Below are positions 8,187-17,778 of a stretch of DNA of 64,000 nt, piece by piece (position 1 is the first letter of the stretch; every line of letters begins with the position of its first letter). Both the position numbers and the translations under genes were made by a program. The notes below the pieces were generated by a model. It ran no database searches. It saw only the letters and a list, made by a program, of their open reading frames with translations, and was not told the origin of the DNA. Source of the DNA: Erysipelotrichaceae bacterium (GTDB lineage Bacteria; Bacillota_I; Bacilli_A; Erysipelotrichales; Erysipelotrichaceae); NCBI GenBank assembly GCA_030525525.1, contig JAUNEN010000004.1, positions 26,980 through 90,979 on the forward strand. The letters run 5' to 3'.

Positions 8187-10181
8187 TTACTGCAACCAGC
8201 CGCCGTCTTTTAATTGTTTGATCAGACTTTCAAGCTGCTGCATCTGCTCATTGGATTCAGAAGAAGAGGCTGATTCCTTAGCTTTCTGATATTCTTCATA
8301 TGCCTTCTGATAATTTCGTTCAGACTCAGGTTTCTGATTCTCCATCATAATCAGCAGAAATGAGTGATACATATACGGCTGATAGGAATTCGGATAAATG
8401 CTTCTCATTTCTTCCAGAACATTTTCAGCTTCCGGATATTTGCCGACTGTCTGATATGAGATGAATATGTTGACATAGAGATAATCCTTCTGCGCTCCCA
8501 GATTGAGTGCCTGACGATATGCGTCAACCGATTTCAGAATGTCTTCTGTATCATTGTTCTTTTCAAATGCTCCGCGGTTGTAATATGCATATCCGAGCAT
8601 TTCCCAGAGTGCCGCATTGCCTGAAAGATCAAATTGTCTCATGGAGATTTCAATCGTATCGACAGCCAGTGAATATGCACCATCGATATGCTGAGGATCG
8701 GATGATGCAAGTTTTGCACTGTCACGATATGTTTCAGCCAGTGATATATATGCCCGTTTCAGGAGATCAGAATCACCGTTTGATTCTGTGACCTTTCTGA
8801 ATTTTTCTGCAGCCTGAATATAATCCTTATTCAAATATGCAATTTCACCTTCAAGATAAGCGAGCTCTGTTTCATTGGCTGAACCTTTCAGTGAATCAAT
8901 GATTTCCTGAGCTTTTTCAAGGTCACCCATTCTTCCCGCACATACCGCATAGCCGATCCTGTTCTGAACTGTGAATTCTGTATTGAATTCTGAAAGCTTC
9001 TCATAAATCATGGAAGCAGCTTCATAATCATTTTGCTCAAAATAAGAAGATGCCAGGATTGAATAAGCATTCGGATTTTCCTGAAGTGTGATAACTCCTG
9101 AGTTTTCCAGTTCTTTGATATAATCAGCAGCCTGCTTATATAAACCGTTTTTATATATCAGAGCAGCTTCTGCTTCATACGCTTCATCCCGCTGCGGCAA
9201 TAATTGCTGAGCGGTATGCAGAGTCGAAACAGCATTTTCGTAAGATTCCGTTTCGCTTTGCGCAATCAAAGAACGATAATTCTGATCCTGTTCAGAGCGG
9301 TTGACAAAGAAACCTGCAATTACTAGTGCAGCACCGATTGTATACAGACATGCAAGAAGGATTCTTCTTCTCTGAATTGTTTTCCTGACTCTGATGAATT
9401 CTTCATCATATTTATCAATATGATTCAGATCATCCAGAAGTTCAGCTGCACTCTGATAACGATTTTCCGGTTCTGTCTGGATGCATTTGAACAGAATTGT
9501 TTCCATCCCTGCACTCAGATTCGGGTTGAGCTGTCTTGCCGGCACGAATGTATAAGGTGGCTGATACGGACTCTTTCCTGTTGCCAGGTAATACATTGTT
9601 ACGCCAAGACTGTAAATATCGGTTCTCGCATCACTCTGAGTCTTTCCGTATTGCTCAGGTGCTGCATATCCTCTGGTACCGATCACGGTTGTATCCGTGT
9701 TGCTTTCAGGTTTGTATTCTCTGGCAATACCGAAGTCGATCAGCTTCAGTGTCTGATCACTCTGCAGCATGATGTTCGCCGGCTTCATGTCACGGTAAAT
9801 GATCGGATGAGGTTCCTGGGTATGCAGATAGACTAATACTTCAGCCAATGTTTTGAACCACGCACGCACACGCTGCTCATCAATCACTTTTTCCTGTTCA
9901 ATGACCTGCTGAAGAGAGGAGCCGGTGACAAAATCTTCAACGATATAGACACTTGACTCATCTTCAAAAATATCGATGATTCTCGGCAGAGAAGGATGAT
10001 TGAGTCTTTTGAGAATATTGGTTTCTGCAAGCAGATCAATATTCTCATCTTTGTTTTTATATACTTCCTTGACTGCCCAGATCGTATTCAGACGGACATG
10101 CCTTGCTTTATAAACAGCAGACATGCCGCCTTTGCCGACAACATTCAGGATTTCATATGTATTGTTGATCAGTCTGCTCAT
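8187..10181 (-). CDS. Transmembrane Ser/Thr protein kinase with extracellular TPR
   Basis: A 664-residue Hanks-type kinase. It has a Gly loop GKGGMSAVY at 16-24, catalytic Lys38 (WAVKEV), YRDMKPAN with Asp131, DFG at 149-151, and activation segment TDTTVIGTRGYAAPEQ (Thr164/165). A single TM follows at about 273-294, then about 370 residues of TPR-like helical repeats outside the membrane. All catalytic residues are present, so it should be active. Its cytosolic-kinase/TM/extracellular-helical layout parallels the T7SS protein EssB, whose kinase fold is dead. The gene starts about 30 bp after a terminator hairpin, so it either has its own promoter or is reached by readthrough. The downstream SH3b membrane protein is a likely substrate or partner. 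Confidence 0.92.
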   Translation of the reverse strand: MSRLINNTYEILNVVGKGGMSAVYKARHVRLNTIWAVKEVYKNKDENIDLLAETNILKRLNHPSLPRIIDIFEDESSVYIVEDFVTGSSLQQVIEQEKVIDEQRVRAWFKTLAEVLVYLHTQEPHPIIYRDMKPANIMLQSDQTLKLIDFGIAREYKPESNTDTTVIGTRGYAAPEQYGKTQSDARTDIYSLGVTMYYLATGKSPYQPPYTFVPARQLNPNLSAGMETILFKCIQTEPENRYQSAAELLDDLNHIDKYDEEFIRVRKTIQRRRILLACLYTIGAALVIAGFFVNRSEQDQNYRSLIAQSETESYENAVSTLHTAQQLLPQRDEAYEAEAALIYKNGLYKQAADYIKELENSGVITLQENPNAYSILASSYFEQNDYEAASMIYEKLSEFNTEFTVQNRIGYAVCAGRMGDLEKAQEIIDSLKGSANETELAYLEGEIAYLNKDYIQAAEKFRKVTESNGDSDLLKRAYISLAETYRDSAKLASSDPQHIDGAYSLAVDTIEISMRQFDLSGNAALWEMLGYAYYNRGAFEKNNDTEDILKSVDAYRQALNLGAQKDYLYVNIFISYQTVGKYPEAENVLEEMRSIYPNSYQPYMYHSFLLIMMENQKPESERNYQKAYEEYQKAKESASSSESNEQMQQLESLIKQLKDGGWLQ

Positions 10182-10209
10182 AAATGACCCATCCTTCTTT
10201 ATAAGTATG

Positions 10210-10237
10210 AAAAGCAGAGATCAAATTCAATCTCTGC
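10210..10237 (-). terminator. Intrinsic terminator after the LRR protein gene
   Basis: On the minus strand GCAGAGAT, an 8-nt loop, then ATCTCTGC followed by TTTT. It lies just after the stop of the LRR gene and just before the kinase start at 10181, so it may limit readthrough into the kinase. Confidence 0.7.
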
Positions 10238-10247
10238 TCCTCGTGAA

Positions 10248-11960
10248 TTACTGTCCTGCAGAAGATTTTTTCTTCTTTGAGAGATAGATAAAGATTCCTG
10301 CACCGATTGCCGCGACTGCCGCAACTGCGCCGATGATCAGCCCACCGTTTCCGGAACTGCCTGATGCAGGTTTCGGTTCAGGAGTTGTCGTTGATTCAGG
10401 TGTTTCGCTTTCCTCAGGATCAGGAGTCGGCGTTGCTTCGGGAGCGTTCTTTATTTCTTCAAAATCTGCTTTTGCTTCCTCGACACTCAGACCTGTCTTT
10501 TGTTCCGCTTTATCATTACCGTATGCACTGGCGGAATCATCCTCAAGATAAATGTATTTCACATTTTCATTCTCACAATGCAGTGACATGTCACTGTGCA
10601 GATAAACTGCTTTGACATAATCATTGAGCTCATTGTAAGTCGTACTGTTTAATCCATCGGGGAATTCAAAGAATTCGTCCGTTCTGCCCTGCGGATAATA
10701 AACCAACCTTGCACTTCCTCTGAGTTTTTCTTCAATCGTTGCTTTATTGAAATCAGATTCGGTGTTTGCATAATACAGAACGCCATCATATGAGAAGATA
10801 CCGACGTAAGGAATATAATTGGGATCTTCCTCCTTCGAGCCTGTTATTGTGATGGATTTAAGATTCGGAAGATTTCCGGCATTGTCGGATTCGACAGTTT
10901 CCTGATCGATTTCACTCACTGTCAATTCTTCAAGATATTCATTTTTACGGAAAGCATTCATATCAACGATCACGTTATCCGGTGCCGTGAATGATTTATC
11001 TGTTTTATCTGTCGGGTAGAATACAAGCTTTGTTTTATCTGACCAGTCTTTCCAATAGAGAATACCATTCTCAGAATAAACACGGCTACTGGCTTTCGGC
11101 ATATTGATTTTTTCGACGGAAGTACCTTCAAGAAAGCCGTTATTTGGCAGAATAGTTATTGATGATGGCAATGTGATTTCTTTCAGATACTTGTTTTTGC
11201 TGAATGAAGCAAGCTGTTGAACGCCTTCCGGAATTGTCACTGATTCACTCTTGCGGCCGGCCGGGAAAAGTATCATCCTTGTCAGATCCGATGAATACAG
11301 AACGCCGTCAACCACCTTGCATGCATCACTTCCTCCGGTTGTCTCAATTTCTTCAAGATCAGGCAACGCACTTGCGCTGATACTGATATTTTTGACAGTG
11401 CTGGGAATGTTTACTTTTCTGATTCCTTTTTGAGCGACATTCGATCGCCCGTTGTAATCATAGAAGTCCAGGCCGATCACCCTGGTTCCGTCATTCAGAT
11501 ATTCAGGAATTGTTACATTGCTGAGTTTCGGACCGATATAGTCAACTAATTGCGCATAATAGCCGTTCCAGTCTGATTCTTTCGCAGTGTAATAATCTGT
11601 ATTTGTAACCGATTCATCCAGCGGTGCAAATCCGCAGCCGCTGTTTGAACTTTCAGGAATGACAATATTTGAATCCACCCCGTAATATCTGTTCTCGATG
11701 CAATAAACAGGAATTTCTTTTGTTTCATCAACTTCAGCAAATTCGGGCTGTTTGTATTTACCGACTGTCTCTTCATAATTCGAATCCCATTCAGTGATCA
11801 AATATCCATCCTTCGAAACAAGTTTATATGCGAAGTAGCCGTCATAGAATGTCGGTGTCTCAGGGCCTTCAGCCGCCTGAACTGACGAGAAACTGACAAA
11901 CGGGATCACCAGGACTGCCGCTGCAGTCAGAATACATACCTTTTTCATGATGTTCTTCAT
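10248..11960 (-). CDS. Surface-anchored leucine-rich-repeat (BspA-like LRR_5) protein
   Basis: A 570-residue protein with a signal peptide (MKNIMKKVCILTAAAVLVIP...SSVQA, about 30 residues). Irregular BspA-type LRR_5 repeats fill about 130-440, seen as VTIPEYLNDGTRVIGLDF, VNIPSTVKNISISAS, VTIPEGVQQLAS and ITLPSSITILP. A Thr/Pro/Glu-rich linker (about 500-535) leads to a C-terminal TM helix with a KKKKSSAGQ cytosolic tail. BspA-like proteins bind host or matrix proteins. There is no LPXTG sorting motif, so it is membrane-anchored. Its start overlaps the ribosome region at the end of the upstream lipoprotein gene (stop 11964), so the two are coupled. Confidence 0.85.
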   Translation of the reverse strand: MKNIMKKVCILTAAAVLVIPFVSFSSVQAAEGPETPTFYDGYFAYKLVSKDGYLITEWDSNYEETVGKYKQPEFAEVDETKEIPVYCIENRYYGVDSNIVIPESSNSGCGFAPLDESVTNTDYYTAKESDWNGYYAQLVDYIGPKLSNVTIPEYLNDGTRVIGLDFYDYNGRSNVAQKGIRKVNIPSTVKNISISASALPDLEEIETTGGSDACKVVDGVLYSSDLTRMILFPAGRKSESVTIPEGVQQLASFSKNKYLKEITLPSSITILPNNGFLEGTSVEKINMPKASSRVYSENGILYWKDWSDKTKLVFYPTDKTDKSFTAPDNVIVDMNAFRKNEYLEELTVSEIDQETVESDNAGNLPNLKSITITGSKEEDPNYIPYVGIFSYDGVLYYANTESDFNKATIEEKLRGSARLVYYPQGRTDEFFEFPDGLNSTTYNELNDYVKAVYLHSDMSLHCENENVKYIYLEDDSASAYGNDKAEQKTGLSVEEAKADFEEIKNAPEATPTPDPEESETPESTTTPEPKPASGSSGNGGLIIGAVAAVAAIGAGIFIYLSKKKKSSAGQ

Positions 11961-11963
11961 AAG

Positions 11964-13013
11964 TTACTCCCCGATCGTATCGTAGTAATAGTAATCTGTC
12001 GTCTGCCACAGGAAAGAATCCGATGTTTCCGAATTGTGACATGTAATCTTGATCTGTCTGATTCTGTCATATTCATCAAATTCGTTGGAATATTCTTCCG
12101 TATCAAACTGCTGTCCGTCGGCTGTCATGACCATTGTGCCGTGATCAACTTTTGTCGGATAACCTTTTTCATATGTTGTTTTTCCGGAAGCAGTTACTGC
12201 ACTGTTTGAGGTTGTGCTTTCCGTCAGATTCCCATCAGAATCGTATGAATAGCGGCTTGTGACTGTTGTCTCTTCACCGGTAACCGGATCTTTCCCGGTA
12301 ACGTTTCTGCTGACCTGTCTGCCGTTGGCATCATACTTGATTTCAACATTGCTTCTTGTCTCTCCGTCTTCAGAGTAGGCAACATAGGTTGCTTTATATC
12401 CGTCGCCGCTCTTTGACAGTTCGTAGTTTTCGATTCCCTCACGGTCCATTGTTTTAATGACACCGGCGAGATTGTATGTGTATCTTGTTTCCTGCGTGCC
12501 GTCTTCCGTGATCACTCTCAGGAGTGTGATTCGGCCATGATCATCAAACTCATATTCATAATCAGCCTGATACGTACGGTCTCCTTCTTTCGTCACAACT
12601 CTTGAAGGATTGGTCATAATCTTTGTAATGACCTGATAGTCATGAATCAGAAGGTCAACACCTTCAAGCCCGTCCGTATCATCCCGGTATGAGATCTCTG
12701 AATTGGCGACATCTGCACCGGTTGCTTCAATACCGCGTTCAACACTTGTACGTGCATTCACATAATCACTCATTGCAGTGTAGACACTGTATAGTCCGTG
12801 ATATGCACCGGGCTGCTTCGGATCAATCTCAATCGCCTGATTGAATGAAGCAATCGCCTCTTCATAATTTCCGTCAAGCAGATACTGATTCGCTGTTGCA
12901 ATCATTTCCTGTGCCTGTTTGGCTTTGCTGCTGCACGAAGCAGCAAACATCATGAGAAATGACAGCAGAATGAGTGCAAATCTTTTCTGCATACGCTTTA
13001 CAGAATGACTCAT
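11964..13013 (-). CDS. TPR lipoprotein
   Basis: A 349-residue protein with a lipoprotein signal peptide ending in the lipobox AASC (Cys27). TPR-like helices follow (about 35-100; YLLDGNYEEAIASFNQAIEI). The rest, about 115-349, is a Tyr/Asp/Gly-rich beta region with RHS/YD-like strands (YSYDSDGNLTE, YDANGRQVSRN, FDEYDRIRQI). It should sit on the outer face of the membrane. It is tightly coupled to the LRR gene downstream and the zinc-ribbon/FHA gene 40 bp upstream. The function is unknown; an adaptor for the neighbouring surface protein is a guess. Confidence 0.75.
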   Translation of the reverse strand: MSHSVKRMQKRFALILLSFLMMFAASCSSKAKQAQEMIATANQYLLDGNYEEAIASFNQAIEIDPKQPGAYHGLYSVYTAMSDYVNARTSVERGIEATGADVANSEISYRDDTDGLEGVDLLIHDYQVITKIMTNPSRVVTKEGDRTYQADYEYEFDDHGRITLLRVITEDGTQETRYTYNLAGVIKTMDREGIENYELSKSGDGYKATYVAYSEDGETRSNVEIKYDANGRQVSRNVTGKDPVTGEETTVTSRYSYDSDGNLTESTTSNSAVTASGKTTYEKGYPTKVDHGTMVMTADGQQFDTEEYSNEFDEYDRIRQIKITCHNSETSDSFLWQTTDYYYYDTIGE

Positions 13014-13052
13014 AATTGAAATTCCCCCTTTTTTTAACTTTTATGATTCATT

Positions 13053-13526
13053 TCATTCAAGGCCGAATATAAACTGTTCGCTTGCAATCTCTATGACATC
13101 CTTATCTTTCAGAAGATATTCAGTGTCAGGCTGAAGCTCTTCCTTATTAAGGTAAGTGTGATTCTTCGATCTCAGATCCTTGATGTAATAGTTATTATCA
13201 AGCTTGATAATCTGTAAATGCTTGCGGCTGACCTCAGGATTGCTGACACAGTAATCACAGTCATAGCGGGCAGAACCGATCAGAAGACTCGGTCTGTTGT
13301 TCAGCATGATCTTCTGCTGATTTGCGACACGGATAATAAATCCTGCCTTAACGGTATCCTCAGATACACCCGCCTCTTCTGCTACCTCAGCAGCATTCGC
13401 CCCTGCTGTTGCCAGCAGAATGCCGCAATGCGGGCAATACTTTGCTGCCTTGGTGAAAACCGCTTTGCATGAAGGACACTTCTGTGCATTATCTACAGTA
13501 TATTCCACCGGATTTTCATATTCCAT
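13053..13526 (-). CDS. Zinc-ribbon + FHA domain protein
   Basis: A 157-residue cytosolic protein. A zinc ribbon lies at Cys17, Cys20, Cys31 and Cys34 (CPSC...CPHC). After a short linker an FHA domain fills about 62-157, with the phosphothreonine-binding signatures SRKHLQI and RSKNHTYLN. FHA domains bind pThr peptides, so this small protein is a likely reader of the kinases in the window. It lies between the big zinc-ribbon protein (25 bp upstream) and the TPR lipoprotein. It has no TM, so it would have to be recruited by protein contact. Confidence 0.9.
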   Translation of the reverse strand: MEYENPVEYTVDNAQKCPSCKAVFTKAAKYCPHCGILLATAGANAAEVAEEAGVSEDTVKAGFIIRVANQQKIMLNNRPSLLIGSARYDCDYCVSNPEVSRKHLQIIKLDNNYYIKDLRSKNHTYLNKEELQPDTEYLLKDKDVIEIASEQFIFGLE

Positions 13527-13550
13527 AACGTTACCTCATCAAGCTTTCCA

Positions 13551-16028
13551 TCAGAGAATGACAAAATACAATAACATCAATACAAACAGAATGACTGCCA
13601 TGACAGATAATCTCACCATATCTTTAGGCGGATTTACCTCGGCACTGAGTTCATCGATATCACGCTGAATCATTTCATGCTGCACAGGTGCAGATGCAGG
13701 AATGTTCTGTACTGCTTTCGGTTTTTCCGACTGTTTTACTTCAGCAGATGCAGGCTTTGCGGCTTCCTTTTTCAATTCTGCTTCTGGATCAGTCAATACC
13801 AGCTGAATCTCAGGCTTCTTCTCGATTTTCTTCAGATCATATCCGCATACAGGACAGAAGCTTGAGGTCATCACAAGGCTGTTGCATCTCGGACAGGTGA
13901 TTTTCTTAGCCTGTTCCTCTGATACTTCAACCCAGGAGCGTTCCCGTTTTCTTTCCTCAAGTGCAGTTCTCGGTGTTACCGGAACAGGTTCTCTCAGATT
14001 TTCTGCAACTACAGTTGTCTCAATAACAGGCTGCGGTTCTGGTTTTTTCGGTTCTCTAATTACCGTTGTTCCGCAATAAGGGCAGTGTGGATATACAGAA
14101 GGGAATACTTCGCCGCAGGTTGGACAGACTATATTCTCTTTTTTCGGTTCTTCACGAACAGGTTCTGCAGGCTTTTCTTCTTTTACTTCAGTCTTTACAG
14201 GTGCAGGCTCAGGTTTCGATTCTTTTACTTCCTGGACCACGGGTTTTGGTTCTTCCGGTTTTGTAACGGGTACTGTCGGAATGATGACGGGTTCAGGCTC
14301 TACTTCTTTAATCGGCTGTTCTATAGGCTTTTCAACTGTTACTTCAGTCTTCGCAGGTGCAGGCTCAGGTTTTGATTCCTTTACTTCATGGACCGCAGAC
14401 TTCGATTCTTCGGGTTTTGTTACAGGCACTGCCGGAATAATGACAGGTTCAGGTTCTGCTTCCTTAACCGGCTGCTCTGCAGGCTTTTCTTCTGCAATAA
14501 CTTCTTCAGAAACACTTGGTTTCTTTTCAGGCTCTGCAGGTACTGCTGCCCCAATCACTTCAATCACTGCCGGTTCATAAAGCCGTTCTGCAGGTTTTTG
14601 AATTACAGTTGTAAGCTCTTCTGCAATTCCAATCGGTGTGTCAGGAATAGCAGTTACCGGTTCTTCGTATTCGAGTTCTGAAGACTGGGTTTGCTGGTCG
14701 GCCTGTTCTGATAAAACAGGTTCTTCCACTGTCTGACTGACTTCAGTTACTGACTCAGTTTCCACAGTTTCTTCTGCTTTGACTGATTCAGTTGTTTCTG
14801 CGTCATAATTCTGTTCTTCTGCTTCCTGAACAGGATTTGTTTCTTCAGGAATTTCCGGTTTTGTTTCAGTAATGATGACAGGTTCAGGTTCTGCAGACTC
14901 GATCTGCTGTTCAGCAATTTCTTCTGAAACAGATTCTTCCGGTGTATTGCTGACAACAGATATTTCCGATGCAGGTTCAGTTTCTATGGGTTCTTCTACT
15001 GCAGCCGCTTCAAAGACCAGTTCTTCTTTTTCAGGTTCAGACTCTGTATCTACATACTTGTCAATGTTGATTTCATAAGAAGATTCTGTGTAATCAGAAT
15101 GATCGGATTCCGCCGGCTGCTCAATAGTTTCTGGCTGTTCAGGATTGACTGTCGGCTCAATTGCTGCTGTAATTTCCGGTTCTTCCGGTGTTTCCAGTTC
15201 ATTACTGACAGAGACACTCTCTGCTTCGGCAGAGCTCTTGGATAAGAAGTTATGTCCGCAATACATACAGAATCGTGCCTGTACCGGTAAAATCATTCCG
15301 CATTCGGGACAGATCATTGTTTCAGGTTTTGATTCTTCAGAAACAGTCTGTTTTTCTTCAGTTTCAGCAATTTCTGCTTCTTCCGGTTTCTCTGCTTCAG
15401 TTACAGTGATTTCTTCAGAAACATTATCCTGGACCGGTTCTTCTGCTTCTTTCACTTCCTCAATTATTTCTTCAGGTTCTTTGATTTCAGCTTCTTCCTG
15501 CTTCATTTCAGTTTCTTCAGAAACCTGAATATTTTCTTTTACTTCATCGAAAGTGCCAGAAATGGATTCTTTCAGTGGTTCTTCAATAGCTTCTGAACGT
15601 GCTGTTTCCGGTTCCTTGATATCTGTTTCTTCCAAAACAGGAATGATTGTTTCCGGTTCTTTCTCTTCAGAAACTGCAGCCGGCTGAGGTTCTTCTGCTT
15701 TGACTTTCACAATTAATATATCTGCTGCGCTGATTTCGGCTTTTTCTTCTGTTTTCTCAATGAGTTCACCAGGCTCAGGTACAGGCTCACTCGTAATTCG
15801 ATCGATTACATGAGTCGGCTCTGCTTTTTCAATGACAGTTGTTTTAGCCAAAGTCTGCCGGTCATTATATTGATCAAGAACAAGAGTATCCGTCTTTTTC
15901 GTTTCAGCTGCTTTTGTACTCGGTTTTAACTCACAGAAATCATATTCTGCAGCTAATGTGCCGCACTCAATGCAGCGCGGTCTGTTGTAAAGCAGTTTTC
16001 CGCAATTGATACAGTAATGTGCACGCAT
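13551..16028 (-). CDS. Tail-anchored multi-zinc-ribbon protein with long acidic/Pro-rich spacer
   Basis: An 825-residue protein. Four two-CxxC zinc ribbons lie at the N-terminus (Cys6/9/19/22), near residue 240 (CPECG...CMYCG), near 645 (CPTCG...CPYCG) and near 710 (CPRCN...CPVCG). They are separated by several hundred residues of Glu/Pro/Val/Ser/Thr low-complexity sequence, including a tandem repeat of about 55 residues. A C-terminal TM helix (about 805-825, VMAVILFVLMLLYFVIL) makes it tail-anchored with the whole chain in the cytosol. TTVI motifs occur at several places (AKTTVIEK, ELTTVIQK, GTTVIREP), and TDTLVLDQ near the N-terminus is similar. It looks like a flexible tether or scaffold. 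The start follows a GGAGG site. Confidence 0.8.
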   Translation of the reverse strand: MRAHYCINCGKLLYNRPRCIECGTLAAEYDFCELKPSTKAAETKKTDTLVLDQYNDRQTLAKTTVIEKAEPTHVIDRITSEPVPEPGELIEKTEEKAEISAADILIVKVKAEEPQPAAVSEEKEPETIIPVLEETDIKEPETARSEAIEEPLKESISGTFDEVKENIQVSEETEMKQEEAEIKEPEEIIEEVKEAEEPVQDNVSEEITVTEAEKPEEAEIAETEEKQTVSEESKPETMICPECGMILPVQARFCMYCGHNFLSKSSAEAESVSVSNELETPEEPEITAAIEPTVNPEQPETIEQPAESDHSDYTESSYEINIDKYVDTESEPEKEELVFEAAAVEEPIETEPASEISVVSNTPEESVSEEIAEQQIESAEPEPVIITETKPEIPEETNPVQEAEEQNYDAETTESVKAEETVETESVTEVSQTVEEPVLSEQADQQTQSSELEYEEPVTAIPDTPIGIAEELTTVIQKPAERLYEPAVIEVIGAAVPAEPEKKPSVSEEVIAEEKPAEQPVKEAEPEPVIIPAVPVTKPEESKSAVHEVKESKPEPAPAKTEVTVEKPIEQPIKEVEPEPVIIPTVPVTKPEEPKPVVQEVKESKPEPAPVKTEVKEEKPAEPVREEPKKENIVCPTCGEVFPSVYPHCPYCGTTVIREPKKPEPQPVIETTVVAENLREPVPVTPRTALEERKRERSWVEVSEEQAKKITCPRCNSLVMTSSFCPVCGYDLKKIEKKPEIQLVLTDPEAELKKEAAKPASAEVKQSEKPKAVQNIPASAPVQHEMIQRDIDELSAEVNPPKDMVRLSVMAVILFVLMLLYFVIL
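14150..14490 (-). repeat. Tandem repeat inside the multi-zinc-ribbon gene
   Basis: Two near-identical units of about 55 codons, each reading EPEPVIIP(A/T)VPVTKPEE...EVKESKPEPAP(A/V)KTEV. The DNA copies are highly similar. The region also gives long spurious open frames on the plus strand. Confidence 0.75.
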
Positions 16029-16029
16029 A

Positions 16030-17196
16030 TCAATAACCTCCCTGAATGTCAGACTGATTCATCGCTGCCATCTGTTCATTGTTATATGCCGTGAATAAGA
16101 TATTCATATTTCTGAACAGAATATGATATGCAAAGAAAACTCCGAATAAGCAGGCCCACCAGCCCAGGAAGATCCACAAAAGAATGGTGCCGCCGCCTTC
16201 CGGAATATTCTGGCCGTAGCGAGGTGCATTTGCCTTGATTCTGTTTTCAAGAGAATACAGATAATAGATTCCATAAAATCCGCAGGTCAGAATGGTGAAT
16301 AAGCATAATTTTATGAGACCCGGAGTGCTTCTTCCGTCTCCCTCGCAGCAGATGTTCATCTCTTTTGCCATTTTGTGTATTTGATAGAATGCATAAATAT
16401 CACATGTGATCAGGGATAAGAGGAACCATTTGACCACACCTCTGTTTGTCTGCAGCAGAACCGGTCCCGCTGCAGTATTCACGGCAGGTGCAGGTTTCCG
16501 GACACTCTGAGCAGCTTTGTCAGCAGCAGGCTTATTCGGTCTTGTTTCTTTTTCAGGCTGAACAGGAGCCGGTTTTGATTCCGGCAGAATGTCCTTGATA
16601 CTGCCAAGTGAATCTGCCACAGATTTAGCATCCTTGATTTTTGCAAGCGGCATCGTCGGACAGATGAACGAAACAACCAGATAGAATGCAATGAATGCAA
16701 TCAATGCCGGAAGACACATTCTGAACATCCATCTGAAAGATGATGCATAATAAAGGCCATAATGGAGCAACCCAAAGATGAAGTTGATCAGATTCATGGC
16801 GATGATCAAAACAACAAAAACGGCGTTCACGCTGAAGTTGCTGTCCATCTTGTTTCTGTCCCATACCACGGCTGTATAAATGTAATAAGCACCAAGGCCA
16901 AGATATGCAAGATTCGGGATCAAAGCAATTAAGCCGTACAATGCCTCCAGAAGGGAGCGAATATCATATCTGATATAGCCGATCAAACTGAATATGGAAC
17001 TGATTGAATAAAATACATTTCTGTAAATCATTAAAACCAGCCATACTCCGAGTACTCCTGCAGCCACTCTGATAATGAGATCTCCTGTTTCCTTAGAAAC
17101 CGGCAGAGTAAATTCAGGGATGCCTAACAGTTTTCCGCAATTCGGGCATTTCTGTGAATTATCCGGAATCTCTGCCCCGCAATGTTTGCAATACAT
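16030..17196 (-). CDS. Zinc-ribbon, multi-TM protein with DUF4234-like domain
   Basis: A 388-residue protein. An N-terminal zinc ribbon (MYCKHCGAEIPDNSQKCPNCG) is followed by four or five hydrophobic segments (about 45-190), a Pro/Lys linker and a C-terminal domain (about 245-365). That domain resembles DUF4234 (GVVKWFLLSLITCDIYAFYQ, TILTCGFYGIYYLYSLENR) and has two or three TM helices. The stop lies 2 bp before the multi-zinc-ribbon gene's start, so the two are coupled. DUF4234 proteins have no known activity. Confidence 0.75.
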   Translation of the reverse strand: MYCKHCGAEIPDNSQKCPNCGKLLGIPEFTLPVSKETGDLIIRVAAGVLGVWLVLMIYRNVFYSISSIFSLIGYIRYDIRSLLEALYGLIALIPNLAYLGLGAYYIYTAVVWDRNKMDSNFSVNAVFVVLIIAMNLINFIFGLLHYGLYYASSFRWMFRMCLPALIAFIAFYLVVSFICPTMPLAKIKDAKSVADSLGSIKDILPESKPAPVQPEKETRPNKPAADKAAQSVRKPAPAVNTAAGPVLLQTNRGVVKWFLLSLITCDIYAFYQIHKMAKEMNICCEGDGRSTPGLIKLCLFTILTCGFYGIYYLYSLENRIKANAPRYGQNIPEGGGTILLWIFLGWWACLFGVFFAYHILFRNMNILFTAYNNEQMAAMNQSDIQGGY

Positions 17197-17214
17197 ATTA
17201 TGAATTCCTCCTGA

Positions 17215-17616
17215 TTACTTCCGTAAACTCAACAATCTGAAGATCAATCCGTTTTCCGGGCTGAATACGACAATGTCATTCGATGGGTCTGCCATCCGAT
17301 GAATGTAGACAATTATGAATAAGATCATTCCAACCGCCAGAATCACTTTCTGTATCCTCTGACTCATATGTTTTCTGTAAAGAAACAACAGCAAGACCGC
17401 CGGCATCATTAATACCAGCGGATGATAGTATGCAGCTTTGTGAATATCACCGTGAATCAATGCAAGTGATGCCCTGGTCATCCCGCACCCTGCGCAGCTG
17501 ATGCCTGTCAGGTGTTTGATCGGACAGGTTATTCCGAACAGATGCATCAATCCGTAAGTCAATCCGATAGCCAGAATTGCAGTGATATCCGTTTTCAGAG
17601 TTTTATACTTTTCCAT
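17215..17616 (-). CDS. DUF2752 family membrane protein
   Basis: A 133-residue protein with TM helices near residues 10-27, 55-80 and 90-112. The signature CPIKHLTGISCAGCGMTRASLALIHG is the conserved Cys-rich motif of DUF2752. The function of the family is unknown. It is 18 bp upstream of the DUF4234-like gene. The ribosome site is weak. About 160 bp separate it from the gene at 17779, with a small hairpin (GCAAATC...GATTTGC) near 17735-17755. Confidence 0.8.
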   Translation of the reverse strand: MEKYKTLKTDITAILAIGLTYGLMHLFGITCPIKHLTGISCAGCGMTRASLALIHGDIHKAAYYHPLVLMMPAVLLLFLYRKHMSQRIQKVILAVGMILFIIVYIHRMADPSNDIVVFSPENGLIFRLLSLRK

Positions 17617-17778
17617 AATTGCTGAACACTTTCTTCTGCAGCAACAATGATCAGCCTCAATGTTTTTCCAATTCCGGTTCTCCTGCAGGAAGATCCTGAA
17701 TCAATAAGATCTGAGCAGATTCTCCCTGCAGGCAAATCCGGTAAGATTTGCTTTATTTAATATGAATACTGATTTGGT

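Noticed and set aside
13677..15528. Many long plus-strand open frames opposite the 825-aa zinc-ribbon gene
   Set aside because: They are rich in Ser, Cys and Phe, as expected from the complement of Glu/Pro/Thr low-complexity codons, and have no ribosome sites. The minus frame has zinc ribbons and a TM.
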